A stretch of DNA of 64,000 bases from JBAYDV01 sp041672845 (lineage in GTDB: Bacteria > Bacteroidota > Bacteroidia > Bacteroidales > UBA932). Each line of letters opens with the position of its first letter. The stretch's first letter is position 1. The stretch is taken from assembly GCA_041672845.1 (NCBI GenBank), contig JBAYYV010000002.1, positions 310,001 through 374,000 of the forward strand. The letters are read 5' to 3'. The position numbers and the translations under genes were made by a program. This document shows positions 25,434-34,747 of this stretch, one piece after another. The notes beneath the pieces were generated by a model that saw only the letters and a list, made by a program, of their open reading frames with translations, ran no database searches and was not told the DNA's origin.

Positions 25434-27950
25434 TTAATGTTCTAATGTAACTATTGTAATACCACTACCGCCTCTTTCTATATGTTCATCCTTGAAAGAT
25501 TCTACTCCGGGAGTGATTTTAAGATATTTTCTAATTTCTTCTCTTAATACTCCATTTCCTTTTCCGTGTAATATAGATACTTCTCCCATTCCTAAAATCA
25601 TTGAATCGTCTATAAAATGGGTTACAATATCTATGGCTTCATTTAGCCTTTTTCCTCGTATATCTATATTAGGTTTAAAGTTAAGCTTTCTATCTAACAT
25701 AGATGAAGAAGTAAAAGTAGAATGTGAGGGTTTAATAGAAGCTTTAAATTGAGAGTTAGAAATTATTTCTACTTTATTATTGTCCATGTTACTGATAATA
25801 GAACCTACAGCTACTTTTATTTTTTTTTCATTAACTTCCAATATTTCACCTACAAGACCATTAGATGATATTTTAACTTTAACACCTTTTTTTAATATTT
25901 GGGGTATTTCAGTAGAGGATTTTGATAGATGATTATTTATTTTTTTTTCAGGAATAATTCCTTTTTTGGCATCCCTTTCAGTTTTTCTTTCTTTCTGTCT
26001 TTGCTTTCTATCAAGAATTTGCTGCATTTTCTTTTCTATAGATTGATCGATATCTGATAAGTTTTCATCTTTCACAGTTTCTGTAAACTCATTAAGTTTA
26101 TGTCGAGCAAGTTTAGTAGTGATTTTTCCAGCTTGAGATTCTTTAATTTCTTTAATAGTCGCTTCGATTTGCTTATTGGCGTCAGATAAAATAGTAGAAG
26201 CTTCTTTTTTCGCCTCGGAAATAATTTTATTTCTTTGGGATTTAATATCGGTAAGTTCTTTCTCATACTTATCTGTTATGGTATCTAGAGTCCTGTCAGT
26301 TTTCTTGATTTTGGATAATTTAATTTCTAAGGCTCTTTTGCTCTTGGATATTTTTCTGAGCTGTCGCTCAATATTTACAAAATCAGATCCTGCTCTTTTT
26401 TCAGCAGCATGAACGAATGGTTCTGGTAATCCTATTTTTCTAGCTAGTTCGAAAGCAAATGAACTTCCAGGTAGTCCAATTTCAAGGTTGAAGAGAGGTT
26501 GGATTTTTTGAGCATCGAACATCATAGCACCGTTTATAATACCACTACTATTAGTCGCGAACAATTTTAAATTTGTATAATGTGTAGTAATAACTCCGTA
26601 GCAATGCTTCTTTTCTAAAAAATCTAACATTTCTTCAGCAATAGCTCCACCAGCTGCTGGTTCAGTTCCAGAGCCGAATTCATCTATCAATATAAGAGAA
26701 TTCTTAGTTACATTTTTTAAAATACCTTTCATATTAAGAAGGTAAGAACTATAAGTGCTTAAATCGTTTTCTAATGATTGGTCATCTCCAATATCTATAA
26801 ATATTTTATCAAAAATGCATAATTCTGAAGTTTCTGAAGCTGGTATTAATATACCCCATTGGAACATATATTGAAGAAGGCCTGCAGTTTTAAGACAAAC
26901 AGATTTCCCTCCAGCATTTGGTCCAGATATTAATAATATATGTTTCTGAGGAGTGAGTTTTATATCTAAAGGAACTATTTCTTTATTTTCTTTCTTTAAA
27001 ATACCTTCTAGAAGTGGATGTCTAGCTTTCTTTAATATATGTTCTCCATTGTCAGAAAGTATAGGTTTTCCACCTTGAAATCTAGCAGCTACTAATGCTT
27101 TAGCTCTAATGAAATCTATTTTTCCCATATATATATATGAATCTATTAACTCATATATATATGGTCTAAGAAAATCACTAAAATCCATAATGATTTTTAA
27201 GATTTCTCTTTTTTCTGAAAAATGTAATTCTTGAAGGGCGTTATTAAGATTAATAATTTCTAATGGTTCTATAAAGGCTGTCTTTCCACTAGAAGATTCA
27301 TCATATACAAATCCTTGGAGTTTCCTTTTCTTAGCTGTACTTATCGGAATAAGCATATGACCGTCTCTTATAGTGACAGTAGCATCAGCATCGGCTATGC
27401 CTTCTGATTGAGCAGAACTTAATATGGATTGAATTTTTTTAGAAATAGAACCTTCTTTAGATTTTAATTCTTTTCTAATATTATATAATTCATCACTAGC
27501 ATTATCTTTTATTTCTCCATGTTTATCTAATATAGCACTTATTCTAATTAGAATTTCTGGAAACGAGTTCACTTGTTTAGAGAGTTTAATAAGTTCAGGA
27601 TATTTATTATCATTTCTTTCTTTAAAAAAATATAATAGTTTTCTGATAGTATTGAGAGACTCTTCTAGTTTTACTAGATTTATTAGAGAAATAGAAGAGT
27701 GTTCATTCTCTAATGGTTTTATAAATGATATACCATCATAATATCCTTGGCCAGGAAACGAAGGCTCAAACATAAGAATAGTTCTCATCTCATCCGTAAG
27801 AGATAATCTTAAATTTATTTCTTCTTTATTGGTTGAAAATATTTCATTAAAGCAATGATTACGTGCAAATTCAGTATTACATTTATCTAATATACTTTTT
27901 CTAATACTGTCAAATCCAAGTTTTTTTTCTAGTAATTCTACTTCACTCAT
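25434..27950 (-). CDS. mutS2: MutS2 ATPase/endonuclease
   Basis: The 838-residue protein is full length. It has the MutS core/clamp-like N-terminal region, a Walker A SGPNAGGKS (K349), Walker B LILIDEFGSGTEP, a long charged coiled coil (about 520-640), a small KOW-like segment (GVKVKISSNGLVGEILE) and a C-terminal Smr domain with DIRGKR and HGKGNGVLR. It lacks the MutS mismatch-recognition domain. MutS2 was described as a recombination suppressor and more recently as a collided-ribosome rescue factor. Its start codon overlaps the end of cdaA by 8 bases, suggesting coupled translation. Confidence 0.95.
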   Translation of the reverse strand: MSEVELLEKKLGFDSIRKSILDKCNTEFARNHCFNEIFSTNKEEINLRLSLTDEMRTILMFEPSFPGQGYYDGISFIKPLENEHSSISLINLVKLEESLNTIRKLLYFFKERNDNKYPELIKLSKQVNSFPEILIRISAILDKHGEIKDNASDELYNIRKELKSKEGSISKKIQSILSSAQSEGIADADATVTIRDGHMLIPISTAKKRKLQGFVYDESSSGKTAFIEPLEIINLNNALQELHFSEKREILKIIMDFSDFLRPYIYELIDSYIYMGKIDFIRAKALVAARFQGGKPILSDNGEHILKKARHPLLEGILKKENKEIVPLDIKLTPQKHILLISGPNAGGKSVCLKTAGLLQYMFQWGILIPASETSELCIFDKIFIDIGDDQSLENDLSTYSSYLLNMKGILKNVTKNSLILIDEFGSGTEPAAGGAIAEEMLDFLEKKHCYGVITTHYTNLKLFATNSSGIINGAMMFDAQKIQPLFNLEIGLPGSSFAFELARKIGLPEPFVHAAEKRAGSDFVNIERQLRKISKSKRALEIKLSKIKKTDRTLDTITDKYEKELTDIKSQRNKIISEAKKEASTILSDANKQIEATIKEIKESQAGKITTKLARHKLNEFTETVKDENLSDIDQSIEKKMQQILDRKQRQKERKTERDAKKGIIPEKKINNHLSKSSTEIPQILKKGVKVKISSNGLVGEILEVNEKKIKVAVGSIISNMDNNKVEIISNSQFKASIKPSHSTFTSSSMLDRKLNFKPNIDIRGKRLNEAIDIVTHFIDDSMILGMGEVSILHGKGNGVLREEIRKYLKITPGVESFKDEHIERGGSGITIVTLEH

Positions 27951-28740
27951 TATTTTCTCTGTATGAATTTTCTATTGTTAGCCTAAGCTCACTAATACTT
28001 GTCATTGTCTTCAATTCTCCATTATTTATAAAAGAGATATTTCCAGTTTCTTCAGATACTACTATAGCATTGGCATCTGTTTCTTCAGAAATACTGACGG
28101 CAGCTCTATGCCTCATTCCATATTGTGGAGGTACTTCTGAAGTATTATTCATAGGTAGAGTACACCTTACTGCGATTATACGATTATTTCTTATTATCAT
28201 GGCTCCATCATGTAGAGGAGTATTTTTGAAGAATATATTTTCTATAAGTCTTCTATTAATAGCAGCATCTATTTTATCTCCAGTTTCTATAATATTTTCT
28301 AAAGGAGAAATATGTGTTAATACTATTAAAGCACCTGTTTTAGTCTCTGACATTCTATTACAAGCTTGAGTGATATGTTCTAGACTTATTAAGGGTATAC
28401 TGTCTTGTTGTTTTACGTAGAATAATTTACGAGCTATTTTACCAGCATCTGAATCTACCACATATCTACCTCCTAAATGTAAAAGAAATCGACGAATTTC
28501 TTGTTGGAAAATTATAATCAGGGCTATTACTCCGACTCCTAATATTTGTCCTAATATAGAAGAAACTAAGCTCATATTTAATGATCTAGTTATAATCCAA
28601 GATAAATAGAGTAGTAATATCCCTAAAAAAATATTTACAGCAGCAGTCCCACGTATCATGCGAAAAAGCTGATAAATAATTATAGTGACTAATAAAATAT
28701 CTATTATGTCTATTATCCCTATATTAATAAAATCAAACAT
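27943..28740 (-). CDS. cdaA: Diadenylate cyclase CdaA
   Basis: CdaA makes the second messenger cyclic di-AMP from two ATP at the inner membrane. The 265-residue protein has three N-terminal membrane segments (within residues 1-80) and a DisA_N catalytic domain. Its two signature motifs are D178-G-A (LHDGAMII) and R210-H211-R212 (MRHRAAVSISE). Normal length. The stop overlaps mutS2 by 8 bases, and comF lies 24 bases upstream. No CdaR regulator is adjacent, as is common outside Firmicutes. Confidence 0.95.
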   Translation of the reverse strand: MFDFINIGIIDIIDILLVTIIIYQLFRMIRGTAAVNIFLGILLLYLSWIITRSLNMSLVSSILGQILGVGVIALIIIFQQEIRRFLLHLGGRYVVDSDAGKIARKLFYVKQQDSIPLISLEHITQACNRMSETKTGALIVLTHISPLENIIETGDKIDAAINRRLIENIFFKNTPLHDGAMIIRNNRIIAVRCTLPMNNTSEVPPQYGMRHRAAVSISEETDANAIVVSEETGNISFINNGELKTMTSISELRLTIENSYRENNE

Positions 28741-28764
28741 ATTACAAAGTTAATTAATTTTTTG

Positions 28765-29463
28765 TTAATCTGATTCGATATAAGCTATTGTCGCCAGACT
28801 AATTCTAATCCCTTTAATTTTATTTAAGGTCTGGTAACAAGCTTCTGCAGTAGAACCAGAGGTAAGAACGTCATCGACTATAAGAATGCTTTTATTTTTT
28901 AGGATATTTTGATTTTTCGTACTGAAAACATTATTTACATTTTCCCATTTGTTCCCCATATGTATTTTAGTCTGTGTTTTGGTATATTTATTTCTGTATA
29001 ATATAGATTCATTAATAGGTATTTTTAAGACATCTGAAAGCCCTTTGGCTATGATAGATGCTTGGTTGTAACCTCTTTGGCGTTTTTTCCTAGGATGTAA
29101 AGGTACTGGAATGAGGTAGTCTATGTTATGTGAAAAATAAGATGAGCTTTTTTTCATCAATGTCCCAAGATAATGTCCTAAATAATATGCCAAGTCTTTA
29201 TTTCCTTTATATTTAATACTATATAAAAGTAATTTGTAGGAACTTTCTCTGTAATAATAAAAAAGGCTAACGATAAACAATAGATAACAGCGACCCCACA
29301 ATTTCTTTTCAGCAGGATTTCCTCGCCAATTCCAGAAATAGGTGAGTGGCATATCCTGAATGCATTGTTTGCATATATATTTTTCTTTGTCTCTTAATTT
29401 TTTGCCACAAATAAGACAATACCTAGGATATATTAATCGTATGAAACTATTAGTTAAAAACAA
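28765..29463 (-). CDS. comF: ComF family phosphoribosyltransferase-like protein
   Basis: The 232-residue protein has an N-terminal zinc-finger-like region (CLICGKKLRDKEKYICKQC) and a C-terminal PRTase-type domain with PVPLHPRKKRQRGYNQA and the PRPP-binding loop ILIVDDVLTSGST. ComF proteins support DNA uptake in competent bacteria; in Bacteroidetes the role is untested. The start is uncertain: I kept the TTG at 29463 because no ATG gives a better N-terminus. It is the first gene of the comF-cdaA-mutS2 group, 106 bases after metK; that gap contains two small hairpins (29471-29491 and 29518-29537). Confidence 0.85.
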   Translation of the reverse strand: MFLTNSFIRLIYPRYCLICGKKLRDKEKYICKQCIQDMPLTYFWNWRGNPAEKKLWGRCYLLFIVSLFYYYRESSYKLLLYSIKYKGNKDLAYYLGHYLGTLMKKSSSYFSHNIDYLIPVPLHPRKKRQRGYNQASIIAKGLSDVLKIPINESILYRNKYTKTQTKIHMGNKWENVNNVFSTKNQNILKNKSILIVDDVLTSGSTAEACYQTLNKIKGIRISLATIAYIESD

Positions 29464-29569
29464 AATTTGCCAGTATAAATGTATTATACTGACAAGTTTG
29501 AAATTTATTTAGAAATGTTTATACTATTACGTATAAATATTTATTTACTATTGAAATTAGTATATAAAA

Positions 29570-30823
29570 CTATTTAAAGAATGCTTTTTTGATCATATCT
29601 ACAGAATCTAATAATTCCCAAGAGAAAAATTGAAGTTCTTTAGTAATAGTTTTACCATTTCTTATTAATTCTACTTTTTTAGTATAAGGAGTTCTTCCCA
29701 TATGTCCATAAGCAGCTGTAGGGAGGTAAATAGGATTTTTAAGAGCAAGTTTTTCGATAATATGTGAAGGTCTTAAATCAAACATCTTATCTATTTTCTC
29801 AGCTATTTCACCATCTGTCATATTTACTTTAGAAGTTCTATAAGTATCTATATAAATACTAAGAGGTTTTGCTATACCTATAGCATAAGATAACTGAATT
29901 AGTATTTCATCTGCTACGCCAGCGGCCACCATATTTTTAGCTATATATCTAGCAGCATAAGCTGCAGAACGGTCCACCTTGCTGGGATCCTTTCCAGAGA
30001 ATGCTCCACCGCCGTGAGAAGCTTTACCACCGTATGTATCGACTATAATTTTTCTTCCAGTAAGACCAGTATCTCCGTGAGGGCCTCCGATGACAAATTT
30101 CCCGGTAGGATTTACATGAAGTATAATTTTATCATCAAATAAATCTTGGTTTTGTTTAGAAAGTCTAGCTATTACTTTAGGAAGTAGTATATTTTTCACA
30201 TCTTGGTATATCTTCTTCTGCATGTTCTCGTCTTTATCAAACTCATCATGCTGAGTAGATACTACTATAGTATGTACTCTTATAGGAGTATTATCTTGAT
30301 CATATTCTATAGTAAACTGAGATTTGGCATCAGGTCTAAGATATTTCATTTCTTTACCTTCCTTTCTAATTTTAGCCAATTCTATTAAAGTTATATGTGA
30401 AAGAGTAAGAGAAAGAGGCATGTAATCTTCTGTATCATTGTTTGCATAACCAAACATCATACCTTGATCACCAGCACCTTGTTCATCTTTATTCTTGACA
30501 TCTACACCTCTGTTAATATCATCAGACTGTTCGTGAACAGCAGATAATATACCACATGATTTAGAATCAAATTGATATTCAGCTTTAGTATAACCTATTT
30601 TTTCAATAGTGTTACGAGCTATTTTTTGAATGTCGACATAGGCGTTTTCAGATCTTACTTCTCCACCTACGATTACTAATCCTGTGCTAACGAATGTTTC
30701 ACAGGCTACTTTTGCGTTTGGATCTTGTCTAAGAAAATCATCTAAGATAGCATCAGATATTTGGTCTGCTACTTTATCAGGATGACCCTCTGATACAGAT
30801 TCAGATGTGAATAAATATGACAT
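29570..30823 (-). CDS. metK: S-adenosylmethionine synthetase
   Basis: MetK makes SAM from methionine and ATP in the cytoplasm. The 417-residue protein carries [20 protein letters not shown] at the N-terminus, the [12 protein letters not shown] motif and the phosphate loop [19 protein letters not shown]. It is slightly longer than the E. coli enzyme, as in other Bacteroidetes. The leader (30824-30967) holds a SAM-II-like aptamer and an intrinsic terminator ending 18 bases before the ATG, so feedback repression by SAM is predicted. It is followed by comF after 106 bases. Confidence 0.97.
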   Translation of the reverse strand: MSYLFTSESVSEGHPDKVADQISDAILDDFLRQDPNAKVACETFVSTGLVIVGGEVRSENAYVDIQKIARNTIEKIGYTKAEYQFDSKSCGILSAVHEQSDDINRGVDVKNKDEQGAGDQGMMFGYANNDTEDYMPLSLTLSHITLIELAKIRKEGKEMKYLRPDAKSQFTIEYDQDNTPIRVHTIVVSTQHDEFDKDENMQKKIYQDVKNILLPKVIARLSKQNQDLFDDKIILHVNPTGKFVIGGPHGDTGLTGRKIIVDTYGGKASHGGGAFSGKDPSKVDRSAAYAARYIAKNMVAAGVADEILIQLSYAIGIAKPLSIYIDTYRTSKVNMTDGEIAEKIDKMFDLRPSHIIEKLALKNPIYLPTAAYGHMGRTPYTKKVELIRNGKTITKELQFFSWELLDSVDMIKKAFFK

Positions 30824-30841
30824 ATATATATAATTTTAAAT

Positions 30842-30868
30842 AAAAAAATCTCTTCAACGAAGAGATTT
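30842..30868 (-). terminator. SAM-controlled intrinsic terminator in the metK leader
   Basis: On the minus strand, AAATCTCTTC (30868-30859) pairs with GAAGAGATTT (30855-30846) around a 3-base loop, and the T run continues to 30842. An 11-base segment (30871-30861) that includes most of the 5' arm is perfectly complementary to aptamer bases 30956-30946. Aptamer folding and antiterminator formation are therefore mutually exclusive. Confidence 0.8.
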
Positions 30869-30914
30869 GACTTATTTAAATATATTATAACCCAAAGAGT
30901 TATCTATGAAAAAT

Positions 30915-30960
30915 CGTTTTAGCATTTTTTAGTGGTTGCAAGCTGGTCAAATCTCTCCAC
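30915..30960 (-). promoter_or_regulatory. SAM-II-type riboswitch aptamer of metK
   Basis: Reading the minus strand from 30960: GTGG, AGA, GATTTGACC, AGC, TTGCAA, CCAC, an A-rich stretch, then TGCTAAAACG. GTGG (30960-30957) pairs with CCAC as P1. The blocks GATTTGACC, TTGCAA and GCTAAA, in this order and spacing, match what I know of the SAM-II (metA-motif) H-type pseudoknot, which is clearly different from the SAM-I four-way junction. Position in front of metK supports the assignment. The predicted transcription start (about 30967) is just upstream, so the aptamer forms as soon as RNA emerges. Confidence 0.82.
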
Positions 30961-30973
30961 ATTTATATTATTA

Positions 30974-30981
30974 CAAATATA
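30974..30981 (-). promoter_or_regulatory. -7 element of the metK promoter
   Basis: TATATTTG on the minus strand fits TAnnTTTG and would start transcription near 30967, immediately before the riboswitch aptamer. No TTTG is visible at the -33 distance. Confidence 0.6.
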
Positions 30982-31056
30982 ATAAGAATTAATAAGAATT
31001 AAGTTTTTTTAATAAAAATTTTATAGTTAAAATACTATGATTTTATAATTTTTAAC

Positions 31057-31064
31057 TAATTTTG
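31057..31064 (+). promoter_or_regulatory. -7 element of the Oar-like receptor gene
   Basis: TAATTTTG fits TAnnTTTG and lies 42 bases before the ATG at 31107. No clear -33 box. Together with the metK promoter and leader it accounts for the 283-base divergent gap 30824-31106. Confidence 0.5.
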
Positions 31065-31106
31065 CAAAAGATGAAAAGTAATTAATTTTTTAACTATAAA
31101 ATATTT

Positions 31107-34100
31107 ATGAAAAAAACATTCGTTAAACTAAGCACTACAATATGTGGTTTGCTTATTGCTGTATTAATGTCAGCTCAGGTTACTACTTCCTCTATGACAG
31201 GTAAGGTAATCGACTCTGATAATGCAGTTTTACCTGGCGCTACGGTAGTAGCTGTGCATGTTCCTTCAGGGACAACATATGCTTGTATTACAGGCGCTAA
31301 AGGTAACTTTAGTATTCAAGGTCTTCGTGTAGGGGGCCCTTATAAAGTAACTATATCGTTTATTGGTTATAAAGATATGACTTATGATGGTATTATTACT
31401 GAATTAGGTGAAACTTACGTACTTAATGTGAAAATGATAGAAGATGCTGTTATGTTAGAATCAGCTATCGTTACAGTTTCTAAAACATCTGTCTTCAATG
31501 AAAAAAGAATGGGTGCTGCAGAAAACTTTAACTCTGCCAAAATTAATAATACTACTTCTATAAGTAGGAGTCTATATGATGTCGCTAAACTTAATCCTTT
31601 AGCTGTTAAGACTTCTGGTGGTATGTCTTTCGCAGGTGCTAATAACCGTTATAACTCTTTTCAAATCGATGGTACTGTAAACAATGATGTATTTGGTCTT
31701 TCTGGATCTGGTACTAATGGTGGCCAGACTGGTTCTAATCCTATTTCTATCGAAGCGATTGAAGAAGTTCAGGTCGTAATAGCTCCCTTCGATGTTCGTC
31801 AGTCGGGTTTCGTCGGAGGTGGTATTAATGCTGTCACTAAATCAGGGACTAACAGTTTCCATGGATCAGCTTATACTTACTATAATAACCAAAATTATTA
31901 TGGTAAAACAGCAGGTATTGAAGGTGAAGATTGGACAGATGAAAGAACTAATCTTGATAAACAAAGTACTAAAATATATGGTTTCACAGTAGGTGGCCCT
32001 ATTATTAAAGATAAACTTTTCTTCTTCGCAAATTATGAAGGATCTAGAGAATCTTATCCTACATCGTTTGTTCCAGGTGCTGCTGGATCTAATTCTCAAG
32101 TAGACGCTAATGAAGTAGATAAAGTAGTAAATTATCTTAATACAAATTATGGTACTGACGGTGGTGGATATGGTCAAATGAATGTCCCTACTGAAAGTGA
32201 TAATATTTTAGCTCGTATCGATTGGAATATAAATTCTCGTAATAAATTAATGTTACGTTATTCTTATTTAAATGCTAGTAGTATGAAATCTGTTGGTTCT
32301 AGTAAGTATACAGCTCAATTAGCAGCTTCTGGTTACAATATGATTAATAAAACTCATAGTTTTGTATTAGAGTTGAATACTAATATAGCTGATAATATGC
32401 ATAACGTTTTACGTGCCGGGTTTACTAGTGTAAGAGACCACCGTGAAGCTAATAATAGTAGTCTTTCTAATGTAACTATTAAGAATGTCGCTGATATAGA
32501 TGGCGGTAATGAAGCTACTATTAATTTCGGTCTTGATAATTTTTCTGCTGCTAATGCATTAGATCAAGATGTTTATACTATAGAAGATAATTTAACATGG
32601 TATAATGGTAATCATACTATTACAGTAGGTACTCATAATGAATTCTTCAATATGGCTAATTTATTTATAGCTTATAATGCAGGTTCTTATGAATATGATA
32701 ATATGAATGATTTTATTAATGGTGCAGATCCTTCTTCTTATCGTTATCAATATTCTCGTGAAGATATTACAGGAACTGATCGTTGGATGCCAGAATGGGG
32801 TGCAGGTCAGTTAGGTTTCTATGCTCAAGATGAATGGCGTGTTAATGATGATTTCCGTTTGACTTATGGTGTTCGTATGGATATCCCACTATTTTTCGAT
32901 GATCCTATGACCAATAGTATATTTAATAATTCTCAAGTAGCAAAAAATAATAATGTGGCTACTGGAGTACTTCCTAAATCTACTCCTCTTATAGCTCCAC
33001 GTGTAGGCTTTAGATGGAATGCCTCTGAAAATACAGTATTACGTGGTGGTGTAGGTATCTTCACGGGTAGAATACCTTTCGTTTGGATTTCTAACGAATT
33101 TTCGAATACAGGTATGGGATTGGCCGGTACTAAACTTTATAATAATAATATGGCAGATGCTAAAGCTCATGGATTTGTTCCAGATTTCAATGCTGATAGC
33201 CAATGGATAGATCCTACAGCGACAGTTCCTACTGCTGAAGTAGATGTTATAGATGAAAATTTCAAATTTCCTCAGGTATTCCGTGTTAATCTAGCATTAG
33301 AACAAAAATTACCTTATGGAATTAATATGACTGTAGAAGGTTTATTCTCTAAAACTTTTAATAATATTTTATATGAAAATTTAAATTATGATAAAGTAGG
33401 GAATTTAGATGCTGTACATCATGGTGGTGATAATCGTCCTGTATATGAACAAGTAGATAATAACTTTACTGAAATTATTAAACTTAGTAATACTAATAAA
33501 GGTTATAATGTAAACGCTACTGTTAAGTTAGATAAAACATTCAATATGGGTCTTAACTTAATGGCTGCTTATACATGGGGAAAAGCCATGTCTATCAATG
33601 ATGGTACTTCTTCTCAGGCTTATTCATGCTGGAAATATAATACATCTTATTATGGTGATGCTAATCAAGAAGTTACTGCTTCAGGATTTGATATAAGACA
33701 TCGTATTATTGCAAGTGTTTCTTGGAGAAAAGATTATGCTAAACATTTTGGTACTGAAATTTCTCTATTCTATAGAGGACATTCAGGAGGTCCTTACTCT
33801 TTAGCTACTTATGGATATCTTAACGGTGATGGACGTAAAGGTAATGATGCTGCTTATATCCCTACTGATAATGAAATCGATCAGTTCTATTATAGAGATA
33901 ATGCAGAAAAGATGCATGACTTTTTAACTGATAATCCTCAGGTTAAAGATTATCAAGGCACATATGTACCTCGTAATGGTCTTCGTAAACCTTGGGAGCA
34001 TCATTTAGATCTTCATGTAGCTGAAAATTTCTATTTAAATATTGCTAATCGGAGATATACTCTTCAAATAAATGCAGATATTGAAAATTTAACTAATTTG

Positions 34101-34274
34101 CTAAATCATGAATGGGGATTAGTTTATACTCCTTATGATGGTTATACTTCTTCTCCATTATCTTATAGTGATAAATATCAGAATTATTCATTCTATGGTC
34201 CTAGTGATATGATTAATATTGCAGATATTGCTTCTCGTTGGCATGCACAAATCGGTATTAAATTTATCTTCTAG
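31107..34274 (+). CDS. Oar-like TonB-dependent outer-membrane receptor
   Basis: The 1055-residue protein begins with a signal peptide (cut after SAQ, near residue 24). A carboxypeptidase-regulatory-like domain (about 27-115) and a plug follow, with NRYNSFQIDGTVNNDVFGLS and FDVRQSGFVGGGINAVTKSG, which are typical of Oar proteins. The large barrel ends in IKFIF with a terminal Phe. Oar-like receptors import proteins or peptides, or are needed for adhesion and secretion in other species; the ligand here is unknown. It is a single-gene unit with its own promoter and a strong terminator at 34296-34335. Codon use (many GGT, CGT and GCT codons) suggests high expression. Confidence 0.9.
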   Translation: MKKTFVKLSTTICGLLIAVLMSAQVTTSSMTGKVIDSDNAVLPGATVVAVHVPSGTTYACITGAKGNFSIQGLRVGGPYKVTISFIGYKDMTYDGIITELGETYVLNVKMIEDAVMLESAIVTVSKTSVFNEKRMGAAENFNSAKINNTTSISRSLYDVAKLNPLAVKTSGGMSFAGANNRYNSFQIDGTVNNDVFGLSGSGTNGGQTGSNPISIEAIEEVQVVIAPFDVRQSGFVGGGINAVTKSGTNSFHGSAYTYYNNQNYYGKTAGIEGEDWTDERTNLDKQSTKIYGFTVGGPIIKDKLFFFANYEGSRESYPTSFVPGAAGSNSQVDANEVDKVVNYLNTNYGTDGGGYGQMNVPTESDNILARIDWNINSRNKLMLRYSYLNASSMKSVGSSKYTAQLAASGYNMINKTHSFVLELNTNIADNMHNVLRAGFTSVRDHREANNSSLSNVTIKNVADIDGGNEATINFGLDNFSAANALDQDVYTIEDNLTWYNGNHTITVGTHNEFFNMANLFIAYNAGSYEYDNMNDFINGADPSSYRYQYSREDITGTDRWMPEWGAGQLGFYAQDEWRVNDDFRLTYGVRMDIPLFFDDPMTNSIFNNSQVAKNNNVATGVLPKSTPLIAPRVGFRWNASENTVLRGGVGIFTGRIPFVWISNEFSNTGMGLAGTKLYNNNMADAKAHGFVPDFNADSQWIDPTATVPTAEVDVIDENFKFPQVFRVNLALEQKLPYGINMTVEGLFSKTFNNILYENLNYDKVGNLDAVHHGGDNRPVYEQVDNNFTEIIKLSNTNKGYNVNATVKLDKTFNMGLNLMAAYTWGKAMSINDGTSSQAYSCWKYNTSYYGDANQEVTASGFDIRHRIIASVSWRKDYAKHFGTEISLFYRGHSGGPYSLATYGYLNGDGRKGNDAAYIPTDNEIDQFYYRDNAEKMHDFLTDNPQVKDYQGTYVPRNGLRKPWEHHLDLHVAENFYLNIANRRYTLQINADIENLTNLLNHEWGLVYTPYDGYTSSPLSYSDKYQNYSFYGPSDMINIADIASRWHAQIGIKFIF

Positions 34275-34295
34275 ATAATATTTAACATATATATT

Positions 34296-34335
34296 TTAAG
34301 AGGCAATCTGATAAGGGTTGCCTCTTAATTTTTTT
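34296..34335 (+). terminator. Terminator after the Oar-like receptor gene
   Basis: An 11-base-pair stem (34296-34306 with 34318-34328) and 11-base loop are followed by seven T (34329-34335). Confidence 0.85.
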
Positions 34336-34337
34336 AC

Positions 34338-34345
34338 TATATTTG
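34338..34345 (+). promoter_or_regulatory. -7 element abutting the yraN start codon
   Basis: TATATTTG ends only 4 bases before the ATG at 34350. If used, transcription would start at or within a few bases of the ATG, giving a leaderless mRNA. No TTTG is seen at the -33 distance, where the terminator hairpin lies. Confidence 0.45.
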
Positions 34346-34349
34346 TATT

Positions 34350-34724
34350 ATGTATGAAGAGTTAACAGGATATGAGATAGGTAGATTAGGTGAGAGGTTA
34401 GCAGAAGATTATTTAAAATCTTTAGGTATGGTACTTTTAGAACGTAATTATAGAAGTAGGCATAGAGAAATTGATTTAATAATGGAGACGGAAAAAGCTG
34501 TTCATATAGTAGAAGTAAGATCTTTGAGAGCTCCTGTAGCTCAAGAACCTCAGAATAGTGTTAATAAAAAAAAGCAATTATTTTTAATTAAATGTGCTAG
34601 CTCTTTTGTATATTCGAGAAAGATATGTAAAGAAGTGGTTTTCGATATAGTCGCTATCATTTTTTTTCAAGAAAGATATAAACTGGAATTTTTCCCGGAA
34701 GCTTTTCTTCCGGTTATGAAATAA
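34350..34724 (+). CDS. YraN/UPF0102 family nuclease-like protein
   Basis: The 124-residue protein has the family layout: GRLGERLAEDYLKSLGMVLLERNYRSRHREIDLIM followed by VHIVEVRS, in which E and D of REIDLI and the E of VEVR correspond to the restriction-endonuclease-like PD-ExK core. The normal K of VEVK is R here. Function is poorly known; a role in DNA repair or processing is suspected for the family. The start ATG 34350 is needed to keep the conserved G-x-x-G-E segment, although the promoter-like TATATTTG is only 4 bases upstream. manC follows after 23 bases. Confidence 0.85.
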   Translation: MYEELTGYEIGRLGERLAEDYLKSLGMVLLERNYRSRHREIDLIMETEKAVHIVEVRSLRAPVAQEPQNSVNKKKQLFLIKCASSFVYSRKICKEVVFDIVAIIFFQERYKLEFFPEAFLPVMK

Positions 34725-34747
34725 TTTCTGATTAAATAATAATAATT

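Noticed and set aside
30840..30960. SAM-I (S-box) riboswitch before metK
   Set aside because: The four-way junction and its long P1 are absent; the compact GATTTGACC / TTGCAA / GCTAAA order fits SAM-II better.
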